NCBI RefSeq assembly: GCF_001613935.1
Contig: NZ_LQCI01000023.1
Span: forward strand, 124,001 to 188,000
Direction: 5' to 3'
DNA length: 64,000 nucleotides
From: Amycolatopsis regifaucium
Lineage (GTDB): Bacteria; Actinomycetota; Actinomycetes; Mycobacteriales; Pseudonocardiaceae
Part shown: positions 33,069 to 43,675 of the stretch, in pieces
Layout of the letters: each line of letters begins with the position of its first letter
Position numbering within the stretch: the stretch's first letter is position 1
Made by a program: the position numbers and the translations under genes
Notes under the pieces: generated by a model
What the model was told of the DNA's origin: nothing
The model's input: only the letters and a program-made list of their open reading frames with translations
The model's database searches: none

Positions 33069-34580
33069 ATGACTGAAATCCCCGCATCCGAGGGCGTGAG
33101 CCCCGACGAAGACCTGCCGGAACAGATGCGGGTGCGCCGGGACAAGCGCGACCGGATAATCGCGGAGGGTATCGATCCGTATCCGGTCGAGGTGCCCAGG
33201 ACGCACTCGCTGGCCGAAGTGCGCGCGAAGCATTCCGACCTTCCTGTCGACGCCGCCACCGGCGAGATCGTCGGCGTCACCGGCCGGGTCATGTTCATGC
33301 GCAATACCGGCAAACTGTGTTTCGCGAGTCTCCGTGAAGGCGATGGCACGGAGTTGCAGGCGATGATCAGCCTCGCGAAGGTGGGCGCGGACGCGCTCGC
33401 GGCGTGGAAGTCCGATGTCGATCTCGGCGACCACGTATTCGTCGAGGGTGAGGTCATCACCTCCAAGCGCGGCGAGCTTTCCGTGATGGCCGACTCCTGG
33501 CGGATCACTTCGAAAGCATTGCGCCCGTTGCCCGTCATGTACAAAGACCTGGCGGAGGAAACGCGGATCCGGCAGCGTTATGTCGATCTGATCGTGCGTC
33601 CCAAGGCCAGGGATGTGGTCCGTACCCGCGCCGGTGTGCTGCGTTCCCTGCGTGACTCGTTTCACGGCCGAGGATTTCTCGAGGTCGAGACGCCGATGCT
33701 GCAGACGCTGCACGGAGGCGCCGCGGCTCGGCCATTCGTGACGCATTCGAATGCCTTCGACCTCGATCTGTACTTGAGGATCGCGCCGGAGCTCTACCTC
33801 AAGCGTTGCGTGGTCGGCGGTATCGAGAAGGTCTTCGAGATCAACCGGAACTTCCGGAACGAGGGCAGCGACTCGTCTCACTCGCCGGAGTTCGCCATGC
33901 TGGAGTACTACGAAGCGTATGCGACCTATGACTCCAATGCGGTGATGACGCGGCAGCTCATCCAGGAGGCGGCGCAGAACGTTCTCGGTACCCAGGTGGT
34001 CACTCTCGCCGACGGTTCGGAGTACGACCTCTCCGGCGAGTGGACCACACTCGGAATGTACGAGTCGTTGTCCGAGGCGTTGTCGGAAGAGGTCACTCCC
34101 GAGACATCGGTGGACAAGCTCCGTTCCTATGCCGAAGCGCGAGAGCTGGAGTTCGACCCCAAGTTAGGGCACGGCAAACTCATCGAGGAACTGTGGGAAC
34201 ACCTCGTCGGCGATCATCTTCACGAACCTACTTTTGTCCGTGATTTTCCGGTCGAGACATCCCCGCTGACCAGGCAACATCGCAGCAAGCCGGGGGTGGC
34301 GGAGAAGTGGGATCTGTACGTTCGCGGTTTCGAACTGGCGACCGGATACTCCGAGCTGGTCGATCCCGTGGTAGAGCGTCAGCGTCTGGTGGAACAGGCT
34401 CGGCTGGGTGCGCAGGGCGATAGTGAGGCCATGAACCTGGATGAGGATTTCCTCCGTGCGCTGGAGTACGGAATGCCGCCGAGCGGTGGTGTCGGAATGG
34501 GGATCGACCGGTTGCTGATGGCGCTGACGGGCCTTGGTATCCGGGAGACCATCCTGTTCCCGCTCGTCCGACCGGAATAA
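33069..34580 (+). CDS. lysS: Lysyl-tRNA synthetase (class II)
   Basis: This 503-residue enzyme charges tRNA-Lys. An N-terminal OB-fold anticodon-binding domain (about 60-160, VTGRVMFMRNTGKLCFASLRE) precedes the class II catalytic core. Motif 1 is near FLEVETPMLQ, motif 2 is FRNEGSDSSHSPEF, and motif 3 is GGVGMGIDRLLM. The length is normal. It is divergent from the methyltransferase pair and followed 151 bp later by lsr2, the same lysS-lsr2-clpC order as in M. tuberculosis. Confidence 0.96.
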   Translation: MTEIPASEGVSPDEDLPEQMRVRRDKRDRIIAEGIDPYPVEVPRTHSLAEVRAKHSDLPVDAATGEIVGVTGRVMFMRNTGKLCFASLREGDGTELQAMISLAKVGADALAAWKSDVDLGDHVFVEGEVITSKRGELSVMADSWRITSKALRPLPVMYKDLAEETRIRQRYVDLIVRPKARDVVRTRAGVLRSLRDSFHGRGFLEVETPMLQTLHGGAAARPFVTHSNAFDLDLYLRIAPELYLKRCVVGGIEKVFEINRNFRNEGSDSSHSPEFAMLEYYEAYATYDSNAVMTRQLIQEAAQNVLGTQVVTLADGSEYDLSGEWTTLGMYESLSEALSEEVTPETSVDKLRSYAEARELEFDPKLGHGKLIEELWEHLVGDHLHEPTFVRDFPVETSPLTRQHRSKPGVAEKWDLYVRGFELATGYSELVDPVVERQRLVEQARLGAQGDSEAMNLDEDFLRALEYGMPPSGGVGMGIDRLLMALTGLGIRETILFPLVRPE

Positions 34581-34731
34581 CCCGTCCGCGTGAGAGATAC
34601 CTCGATCGTTCTCGTAAACAAGATTTGCGTTATGTGACGGTAGCGGGTATTAATGTCGCTAGACAAAGTCTTCTGTCCGGGGCATGCCCCGTACCAGATC
34701 ATTCGTGTAAGCCCCCAGCAGGAGGAAACAG

Positions 34732-35085
34732 ATGGCACAGAAGGTGCTCGTCTCGCTCGTTGACGACCTCGACGGCAGCGAGGCGGAAGAGACCGTCGAG
34801 TTCGGTTTGGACGGTGTGAGCTACCAGATCGACCTTTCCGCGGAAAACGCGGAAGAGCTTCGTGACGCGCTGGCCCAGTATGTGGAGCACGCCCGCCGCG
34901 CGGGTGGCCGTAAGCGCACCGCCATTCGTCCGGTCGCCGGCGTGAAGGCCGCCGCCCGCCCCGCGACCGTGGACCGTGAGCAGAACCAGGCCATTCGCGC
35001 CTGGGCCCGCAAGAACGGCTTCCAGGTTTCCGACCGTGGACGTATCCCGTCCGAGGTCGTGGAGGCGTACCACAAGAAGAACTGA
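34732..35085 (+). CDS. lsr2: Nucleoid-associated protein Lsr2
   Basis: This 117-residue xenogeneic silencer binds AT-rich DNA, bridges it and represses horizontally acquired genes. The N-terminal dimerisation domain (VLVSLVDDLDGSEAEETVEF) and the C-terminal DNA-binding domain (NQAIRAWARKNGFQVSDRGR followed by IP) are typical; the RGR triplet is the AT-hook-like minor-groove contact. AGGAGG precedes the ATG. A clear hairpin with a T-rich tail follows its stop. Confidence 0.96.
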   Translation: MAQKVLVSLVDDLDGSEAEETVEFGLDGVSYQIDLSAENAEELRDALAQYVEHARRAGGRKRTAIRPVAGVKAAARPATVDREQNQAIRAWARKNGFQVSDRGRIPSEVVEAYHKKN

Positions 35086-35105
35086 AGGTCTGCTGGACCC
35101 TCAAG

Positions 35106-35134
35106 CCGCCGGGAAACCTATTCCCGGCGGTTTT
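35106..35134. terminator. Intrinsic terminator between lsr2 and the AraC gene
   Basis: The 10-base arms CCGCCGGGAA and TTCCCGGCGG pair around a 5-base loop and are followed by TTTTCTTGTT. It ends lsr2 transcription. The A-poor left side makes it weaker for the convergent gene, whose stop lies inside it. Confidence 0.85.
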
Positions 35135-35939
35135 CTTGTTCTTGTACACGGTTCAAGAGGGCGTACTCGGTGGGCGCCCATCCGGTCACGGAGCGAAAAT
35201 CCCGGATGAAGTGCGCTTGGTCGCTATAGCCCAGCGTGAGCGCCAGTTTCGCGTAGTCCAGCCGTTCCTCGGCAGCGATCCGTGCCGCCGCCTCGTTCAA
35301 CCGGTATACCTGAATCGCCCATTTGGGGGCGGCGCCGACATGTTCGGCGAACAGTCGTTGCAGGCTTCGCTGAGACAAGCCTGTTCGGCTTGACAACACG
35401 CCGACCCTGGTAATGGCCGGATCACCCGCGATTGTTTCCACCGCTTCGATGGCCGTCCGTGCCGCAGGGGTGAGGACGGGGTGTTTCGCGAGGAGCAGTT
35501 CCTCCGCGACGCGGACCATTTCGAAGTCGTTCGTCGCATTGCGTACCGATTCCGTCACTCCGCCTGCGGCGGGGAAGAGATCGGTGAGCGGAACGGAACC
35601 GCCGGAGATCATCTTGACCGGACCGGTGAGGAATGCCCGGAAAGCCCCTGGCCGGAATCGCACGCCGATACCTTGGTCCACGCCGCCGACGAGGTAGCGG
35701 AAAGGCCGTTTTCCAGGTCCGAAGGCGCCGGCCGCGTCGCGGAAGAACGTCACGTTGACCGCGAGATTCGGCAGTACCACCTGTTCATGCGGCTCGCGGC
35801 CGGTCAGATCCCAGCGCAGCACCCAGTGGTGGTCGACGAACGGGCGCAGTTCCGGCGCGGGCGGATGCCGGACGAGGCTGAACTTCGCGCTCGCCTCCCG
35901 CGCGTTGACGATCCCCGCCGGGATCCGATGCCCGCTCAT
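35118..35939 (-). CDS. AraC-family transcriptional regulator
   Basis: At 273 residues, the N-terminal domain (about 1-165, DUF6597-like, FVDHHWVLRWDL and GVRFRPGAFRAFL) would sense a ligand. The C-terminal AraC domain carries two helix-turn-helix units (VGVLSSRTGLSQRSLQRLF and LALTLGYSDQAHFIRDFR). It is divergent from the small TIGR03086 gene 67 bp away, which is the obvious candidate target. It converges on lsr2. The inducer is unknown. Confidence 0.85.
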   Translation of the reverse strand: MSGHRIPAGIVNAREASAKFSLVRHPPAPELRPFVDHHWVLRWDLTGREPHEQVVLPNLAVNVTFFRDAAGAFGPGKRPFRYLVGGVDQGIGVRFRPGAFRAFLTGPVKMISGGSVPLTDLFPAAGGVTESVRNATNDFEMVRVAEELLLAKHPVLTPAARTAIEAVETIAGDPAITRVGVLSSRTGLSQRSLQRLFAEHVGAAPKWAIQVYRLNEAAARIAAEERLDYAKLALTLGYSDQAHFIRDFRSVTGWAPTEYALLNRVQEQENRRE

Positions 35940-36006
35940 CCGCTCAACGTAACCGTGTCGCGTTTCTTCAAGACGGCGCGGCCCGCCGCCGGGTAATCAT
36001 GCCCGT

Positions 36007-36588
36007 ATGTCCGAACACGCTGCCCTGATCGCACCCGCCGCCGCGGAATTCACGGCGGTCCTGCGCGGGATCGGCGAGATCGATCTCGCCGCGCGCACGC
36101 CCTGCGCCGAATACGACGTCCGCGCGTTGCTGAACCACCTTCTCTACTGGGGTCCCTGGCTCGAAGCCGCCGGGCGCAAGGCGGCACCGCCCGCGGTGTC
36201 CTCCGGTGAAGCGGAGTCGGATCTCGTCGGCGCCGATTGGCTCGCCGCGATCGAGGGCCGGACCGCGCGGCTCGTCGAGCTCTTCGGCGCGCCCGCGGCG
36301 TGGGAGGGGGAAACCACCTTCGGCGGTACTCCGTTGCCCGCGTCGATGGTGGGGTACATGGTGCTGGACGAATTCGTCTTCCACGGCTGGGACCTCGCCA
36401 GTGCCATCGGCGCGAAGTTCACCGTGCGCCCTGACGTCGCGGAGGCCGTCTACGCCATCGCGCTGGAGATCGGCGACCAAGCGCGGTCGATGAAGGTCTA
36501 CGGCGAAGAGGTGGCCGTGCCGGAAGACGCGACGACCTTCGAACGCGCTTTGGGCGCTTCGGGCCGAGATCCGGGGTGGAAGCGTTGA
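36007..36588 (+). CDS. TIGR03086-type metal-binding (mycothiol-dependent fold) protein
   Basis: This 193-residue protein has a DinB/maleylpyruvate-isomerase N-terminal fold. Metal-ligand candidates are the histidines in RALLNHLLYWG and DEFVFHGWDLA; TPCAEYDVR is typical of TIGR03086. Related proteins use mycothiol or bind zinc, but this one's reaction is not known. It is divergent from the AraC regulator, and its last 91 bases overlap the 3' end of the FhuF-like gene on the other strand. Confidence 0.75.
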   Translation: MSEHAALIAPAAAEFTAVLRGIGEIDLAARTPCAEYDVRALLNHLLYWGPWLEAAGRKAAPPAVSSGEAESDLVGADWLAAIEGRTARLVELFGAPAAWEGETTFGGTPLPASMVGYMVLDEFVFHGWDLASAIGAKFTVRPDVAEAVYAIALEIGDQARSMKVYGEEVAVPEDATTFERALGASGRDPGWKR

Positions 36589-37412
36589 CCCTTGTCGCGG
36601 ATTCGCGGACAACCACCGCATTCCGATTCCGCGGGCAACAGATGGTTGTAACAGCAGCCTTCGCGGTTTCTCGTCCACTCGCGGCGCCCGTCGGCACCCT
36701 CGGCCAACCGCAGCTTCGACGCCGACGTCAGCGGCGGGAACCGCGATCCGAGGACCAGCGCGGCGTCCGCGACCCCGGCGCCCTCGGCCGCCGGGGTGCC
36801 GCCCAGCCGTCCGGCCGACCACAGCGCGTTGTCGAGCGCGTCCGTGGCGGCCGCCCACAACTGCCGCCGCCCGAGCCTCGTCAATGGCCCGTAGACGTCG
36901 ATGAAGCGGCTCGCGTGCCCGACGAACCGGCCACGCAGCACGGTCGCCAGTGTCCGCTCGTCCGGGACGACGACGGCTCCCGGCCGCGCCGAACCCGGAT
37001 CGGTCGGCAGGCAGTGGAACCGGTCACCGAGGACGGCGACCGAATCGGGATGCGGCCGGTCGCCGCCGATCCGGAAGGCCAGCGCCGACGGCGCCAGCGA
37101 CGGGACGCGACGCTCGTGGTGCAGCAGCATCGCGCCGGCGAACGCCGGGACGTGCAGATACCAGGAAAGGATCCAGCTCGCCGGGATCCGCTCGGGTATC
37201 CCGGCCGCCTCCGGGTATCGCTCGGCCAGCCAGCCGCCGAGGCGCTCCCGCCAGCGAACGAGACGAGCCGGTTCGCCGAGCAGGTCGGCACAGTGGACCC
37301 AACCCGGCTCCTCCTCCGGCACGTCTCCGCGGAGCCGGGCGTCCTCGGGCAGCCTGGAGAGGGAGGCCCGGAGCCCTTCCGCGGGGGACGCGAGAGCGTA
37401 GTGTGGTGACAC
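36498..37412 (-). CDS. FhuF-like [2Fe-2S] ferric-siderophore reductase
   Basis: This 304-residue protein carries the FhuF C-terminal iron-sulphur motif: GCCYNHLLPAESECGGC (about residues 252-268), that is CC-x10-C-x2-C. The rest is a helical domain like IucA/FhuF-family siderophore reductases, which release iron from imported siderophores in the cytoplasm. About 30 residues follow the motif, more than usual, and their codons overlap the convergent TIGR03086 gene. The GTG start lies about 16 bp from an iron-box-like palindrome, which supports iron-repressed expression. No siderophore transport gene is adjacent. Confidence 0.8.
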   Translation of the reverse strand: MSPHYALASPAEGLRASLSRLPEDARLRGDVPEEEPGWVHCADLLGEPARLVRWRERLGGWLAERYPEAAGIPERIPASWILSWYLHVPAFAGAMLLHHERRVPSLAPSALAFRIGGDRPHPDSVAVLGDRFHCLPTDPGSARPGAVVVPDERTLATVLRGRFVGHASRFIDVYGPLTRLGRRQLWAAATDALDNALWSAGRLGGTPAAEGAGVADAALVLGSRFPPLTSASKLRLAEGADGRREWTRNREGCCYNHLLPAESECGGCPRIRDKGQRFHPGSRPEAPKARSKVVASSGTATSSP

Positions 37413-37427
37413 ACCGGCCTCCCGTCA

Positions 37428-37446
37428 TTAGGTACGCCTTACCTTA
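37428..37446 (-). promoter_or_regulatory. Iron box (IdeR/DmdR-type operator)
   Basis: TTAGGTACGCCTTACCTTA matches the actinobacterial DtxR/IdeR operator pattern (TTAGGttAGgcTaACCTaA) at most positions. It lies just upstream of the FhuF-like gene, so it should be repressed when iron is plentiful. The rest of the 346-bp gap 37413-37758 has no gene. It should also hold the clpC promoter, which I could not place with confidence. Confidence 0.7.
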
Positions 37447-37758
37447 CATACTATCCGTCACTACTCCGGACGGGTGTCCATCCACTGGGCGGACCCGTGT
37501 TCGCGCTCAGCGGACAAGGGGTATCCGGCGGAATCCAAGTGCTTGTTCGCACGTTGTGCTTGACGTAAAGGTGCAGGGCAACCGGAAGATGAAAGCGCGC
37601 ACGGCCGGAGAACGGCCGGGGTGCGAACGGGCCGCAATCAGCCGTAGTGGTACGCCAGCGCGACCGCTTGGCTACTAGAGTGGTCTCACGGTGCTGAATC
37701 CATCGCGGTGAAAGCACGATGGAAACGGGCCGCCGTCGCAGCAGTCGAGGGAGTGCAC

Positions 37759-40317
<2,559 letters not shown>

Positions 40318-40332
40318 GTCTCGGTGATTCAC

Positions 40333-40371
40333 GGAAAAGCCCGTCGCGGGTTGGCCGCGGCGGGCTTTTCC
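40333..40371 (+). terminator. Terminator after clpC
   Basis: GGAAAAGCCCG pairs with CGGGCTTTTCC, with further GC pairing inside. It is 15 bp after the clpC stop. The A/T-rich base makes it a plausible intrinsic terminator. Confidence 0.8.
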
Positions 40372-40458
40372 GTTTGCACCCGTTCGTGTCCAGTGGCGAA
40401 GAGCGCGCTTTCGTGGGAACCCTGGTCTGCAAGCTCCAATCGATATAAGGTCTACATT

Positions 40459-40736
40459 ATGGTCGTTTGATGATCGCTGGTTCGGGTCGCTGTGCAGGGA
40501 AGATCCTGGTACGGCGGACCGAGTCGAGGAAGCGATCGACATGCTGGCTTGTGAGGGGCCGCAGCTCGGCCGGACGCAACGAGATCAGGATCTTGTTCGT
40601 CTTCGATCCGGTGCGGAGAGCCGTGCTTCTGGTCGCCGGTGACAAAGCCGGAAACTGGAAACGGTGGTACGACATCAACATCCCGATCGCGGAGGAGCGA
40701 TACCGGCCGCATCTGGACGCGATGGAGGAAAGCTGA
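40459..40736 (+). pseudogene. Broken HigB/RelE-type toxin gene
   Basis: The 3' part codes for SSAGRNEIRILFVFDPVRR and KAGNWKRWY, the typical end of HigB-like (Gp49) toxins. The typical start lies in another frame: WFGSL (about 40477-40491), then DPGTADRVEEAIDMLACEGPQLGR (about 40504-40575). The frames switch around 40560-40575, where about 20 expected codons are missing. An extra T after ATG GTC GTT (near 40466-40468) also makes an early stop. The toxin should therefore be inactive. The intact antitoxin gene follows directly. This rests on manual comparison with family patterns. Confidence 0.65.
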
Positions 40737-40737
40737 A

Positions 40738-41076
40738 ATGGGTCGGTCCTGGAAAGAGGTCAAGGCCGAAAAGCTCGCCGCGGATCGCGAAGCGGGTCGT
40801 GACGTCGAGGCCGCGCGGGCCGAGGCGCGAGAAGCCACGCAGGCCTACATTTTCGGCTTTCGGCTGTCGCGGCTTCGCGAAGACGTCGGGCTGAGCCAGA
40901 CCGAGGTCGCCAACCGCATGGGCGTGAGCCAACCGCGAATCAGCCAGCTCGAACAAGGGGATCCGAGCCAGATGGAACTGGACACCCTCCGCAGGTACAT
41001 CGTCGCTTTGGGCGGCCGAATGCGGGTGGTCGCCGATTTCGGCGATCACGACGTCACCATCTCCACCGCCGTCTGA
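40738..41076 (+). CDS. XRE-family antitoxin (HigA-like)
   Basis: At 112 residues, a helical N-terminal region precedes an HTH-XRE domain (about 55-100): FRLSRLREDVGLSQTEVANR then MGVSQPRISQLEQGD. This is the standard antitoxin partner of HigB toxins and would bind both the toxin and the operon promoter. ATG 40738 starts one base after the toxin stop. With the toxin gene broken, it may persist as a free DNA-binding repressor. Confidence 0.8.
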   Translation: MGRSWKEVKAEKLAADREAGRDVEAARAEAREATQAYIFGFRLSRLREDVGLSQTEVANRMGVSQPRISQLEQGDPSQMELDTLRRYIVALGGRMRVVADFGDHDVTISTAV

Positions 41077-41136
41077 CCGCTCCCGGACGGCCGATCGCCG
41101 CGTGAGACGATGCCACCGGGTCCGGGAGGGGGTCAG

Positions 41137-42906
41137 GTGGACGTTCTGGCGATCGATTTCGGTACCTCCAGCACGGTCGGGGTGCTCTCGATCCACGGCA
41201 GGGGGACGCAGGTCGTCGAAATCGACGGATCGGTGACGATGTCGTCGGCGATCTACGTCGACAAGGACGGCACCGTCTTCGTAGGCCGCGACGCCGAACG
41301 TCGTGCCAGGTTGGATCCGAGCCGGTTCGAAGCGAATCCGAAGCGCCGCATCGACGAGGGTGCTCTCCAGCTCGGCGACGTCACGCTTCCCATCGCCGAC
41401 GCCTTCGCCGCTGTCCTGCGCCGGGTCGGCGAGGAGGCCGAGCTGCTCCTCCAGCGTCTGCCCGCGCAGGTGCGCATCTCCCATCCGGCGGGCTGGGGCC
41501 CGGACCGCAAGCAGATCCTCCGCGACGCCGCGCTCAAGGCCGGATTCGGGACCACGCTGCTGATCCCCGAGCCGGTCGCCGCCGCCGCGCATTACGCCTC
41601 GCTCAACCACGGCCAGGTCCGGCCGCCCGGTCCGATCGCGGTGTACGACTTGGGGGCGGGCACTTTCGACTGCGCCGTCGTCGGGGTCAGCGCGCAGGGG
41701 TTCGCCGTGCTCGCCGAGGACGGTCTGCCCGACCTCGGCAGCCTCGACATCGACCAGGCTCTGCTGGTCCACATCGGCCGCGAGGTCTCGCATTCCGATC
41801 CCGCGGTGTGGCAGCGGGTGCTGCGCCCGCAGTCGATCGGGGACCGCCGGACGCGCCGCTCGCTGCTCCAGGATGTCCGTGACGCCAAGGAAAGCCTGTC
41901 CCGGCATCAGCAGACCGAGATCCCGATGCCGGAGCCGTTCGGGGACGTGCGGGTGACGCGGACGGAACTCGAGGCGCTCGTCCGGCCGAGTTTCCTGCGC
42001 AGTGCCGAACTCCTCGCCACCACGATCCATCGCGCCGGGCTCACCCCCGCGCAGCTCGGCGGCGTCTACCTCGTCGGCGGGCCGAGCCGGATGCCGTTGC
42101 TGGCGAGCCTGCTGGCGAACCAGCTCCGCATCGCGCCGACGACACAGGACCAGCCGGAGACGGCGGTCGCGTTCGGACTGCACCACGTGCCGGCGGGCGG
42201 TGAGGACTCCCAGCTGACCGTGCCCGCGTTCGCGCCGGTCTCACCACCGGTGCAGCAGCGGCCCGTCCAGCAGCCACCTCGGCGCCCCCAACCGCCGCGG
42301 TGGACGCCGCCCCCGCCACCGCCCGGCCCGAACTGGCGGAAGCCCACGGCGTACGGCGTCATCGCGCCGGCCCTCGCGGCGATCGTGACGACGATCGTCC
42401 TGCTCACCGGCGGCGAGGACGAACCCGTCGCGGCGCCGAACCCCGCCGTTCCGGCACAGAAGCCGAACTGCGATCAACCGGGCCAGAAGGACGCGCAGGG
42501 GTTCACGGACTGTCTCCGCCGGATCGCCGCCGTCATCCCGCAGCGGGACGCCTGCCGGGACGCGCCGGAGGCGGCCGCCGCGATGGGAGCCCCGTCCGCG
42601 GTCACCTGCGTGTTCAAGAGCGACGAGGCGTCGAACGCGATCAACTACTACCAAGGTGTCGCGATGACCGGCCTGGAGGCCGACGCGCGGCGGCAGATGA
42701 CCAAGGGCAAGCCCGTGGAAGGCACTTGGGCCGCCGACGGGCTGCGTGGCCGCTACCTGGCCGGTGTCGGCAAGCGAAGCGGCATCGTGCTCTTCGGGAC
42801 CGATGACGCGCCGTTGAGCGCGATGCTCGTCTCGACCCGCCGCGACGGGGCCGCGCGGACGACGCAGGAGATGGTCGACTTCTTCACCGCACAGCTCAAG
42901 CCCTGA
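41137..42906 (+). CDS. Membrane-anchored Hsp70-like protein
   Basis: At 589 residues, an Hsp70-type nucleotide-binding domain fills about 1-350: LAIDFGTSSTVGVLSIHG (phosphate 1), AVYDLGAGTFDCAVVG (phosphate 2) and VYLVGGPSRMPLL. There is no DnaK substrate-binding domain. A proline-rich linker (PPPPPPGP) leads to one membrane segment (about 410-430). An extracytoplasmic domain of about 160 residues follows, with four cysteines (CDQPGQ, DCLRR, ACRD, TCVF) likely to form disulphides. Such proteins are common in actinobacteria and their function is unknown. GTG 41137, with GGGAGG before it, is preferred. Confidence 0.8.
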   Translation: MDVLAIDFGTSSTVGVLSIHGRGTQVVEIDGSVTMSSAIYVDKDGTVFVGRDAERRARLDPSRFEANPKRRIDEGALQLGDVTLPIADAFAAVLRRVGEEAELLLQRLPAQVRISHPAGWGPDRKQILRDAALKAGFGTTLLIPEPVAAAAHYASLNHGQVRPPGPIAVYDLGAGTFDCAVVGVSAQGFAVLAEDGLPDLGSLDIDQALLVHIGREVSHSDPAVWQRVLRPQSIGDRRTRRSLLQDVRDAKESLSRHQQTEIPMPEPFGDVRVTRTELEALVRPSFLRSAELLATTIHRAGLTPAQLGGVYLVGGPSRMPLLASLLANQLRIAPTTQDQPETAVAFGLHHVPAGGEDSQLTVPAFAPVSPPVQQRPVQQPPRRPQPPRWTPPPPPPGPNWRKPTAYGVIAPALAAIVTTIVLLTGGEDEPVAAPNPAVPAQKPNCDQPGQKDAQGFTDCLRRIAAVIPQRDACRDAPEAAAAMGAPSAVTCVFKSDEASNAINYYQGVAMTGLEADARRQMTKGKPVEGTWAADGLRGRYLAGVGKRSGIVLFGTDDAPLSAMLVSTRRDGAARTTQEMVDFFTAQLKP

Positions 42907-42931
42907 GCGGTCGAGAGCGGCGGTTCGGTCT

Positions 42932-43001
42932 TCGGTACAGGTGGTCGTGAGTGGCGATTCGGGTTCTAACCCGAATCGCCACTCACGACCACCTGTACCG
43001 A
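42932..43001. repeat. 70-bp perfect palindrome made of two element ends
   Basis: Two 34-base arms (TCGGTACAGGTGGTCGTGAG...GATTCGGGTT) pair perfectly around a 2-base loop. Each arm equals the terminal repeat of the MITE-like copies (for example the right end at 8.62-8.65 kb). It looks like two ends fused without an interior. It lies between two convergent genes and may act as their terminator. Confidence 0.8.
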
Positions 43002-43012
43002 GCACGAACCGC

Positions 43013-43648
43013 TCAGTGCAGGGTGCCCGCCGGTGTCGAAAGATCCTCGGTCACCGAGAGCGCGGTGTCCACGATGATCCCCAGCGCCTCCGCCGCCCGA
43101 TGCACGGCAAGGCTCGGCGCCGTCGTCCGCGCGGCTTGTTCCGGCGTGTAGGGAACGTGCACGAAGCCGCCCCGCACGCCGGGAAAGTCGTTGTCCAGCA
43201 AGTGCATCAGCCCGTAGAAGACCTGGTTGCACACGTACGTCCCCGCGGTGTGCGAGACCGACGCCGGAAGGCCCGCGTGCTTGATCCCCGCGACGCACGC
43301 CTTCACCGGCAGTGTCGTGAAGTACGCGTTGGGCCCGCCGGGGATCACCGGGACGTCGACGGGTTGCGAGCCCGCGTTGTCCGGGATCCGCGCGTCGATC
43401 AGGTTGATCGCGACGCGTTCCGGGGTGACGTCGGGGCGGCCGCCCGCCTGGCCGACGCAGATCACCAGTTCCGGCCGGTATTCGTCGATGGCGTCCCGCA
43501 AGGTGATCAGCGAACGCGAGAACACACACGGCAGCTCGACGGCCACGGTGTCGCGCCGCCGGCCGGTGAGCAGGGAAACCGCCTGCCACGACGGGTTCAC
43601 CCGCTCACCGCCGAACGGTTCGAAGCCGGTGAGGAGCACGGACGTCAT
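43013..43648 (-). CDS. pcp: Pyroglutamyl-peptidase I
   Basis: This 211-residue cysteine peptidase removes N-terminal pyroglutamate from peptides. TSVLLTGFEPFGGERVNPSW at the start, the glutamate region ELVICVGQAGGRPD, and the catalytic cysteine in AGTYVCNQVFYGLMH fit peptidase family C15. A late histidine lies in FVHVPYTPEQA. No signal peptide is seen, so it is cytoplasmic. ATG 43648 is chosen; a GTG nine bases upstream is possible. The gene lies beside a secreted aminopeptidase, in line with peptide use. Confidence 0.92.
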   Translation of the reverse strand: MTSVLLTGFEPFGGERVNPSWQAVSLLTGRRRDTVAVELPCVFSRSLITLRDAIDEYRPELVICVGQAGGRPDVTPERVAINLIDARIPDNAGSQPVDVPVIPGGPNAYFTTLPVKACVAGIKHAGLPASVSHTAGTYVCNQVFYGLMHLLDNDFPGVRGGFVHVPYTPEQAARTTAPSLAVHRAAEALGIIVDTALSVTEDLSTPAGTLH

Positions 43649-43675
43649 GCCACTCACCCTAACGTGTGACGGACG

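Noticed and set aside
37490..37590. Possible ClgR operator in the clpC promoter
   Set aside because: Some GCG/CGC half-site-like runs are present, but none fits the pattern I know for ClgR well enough.
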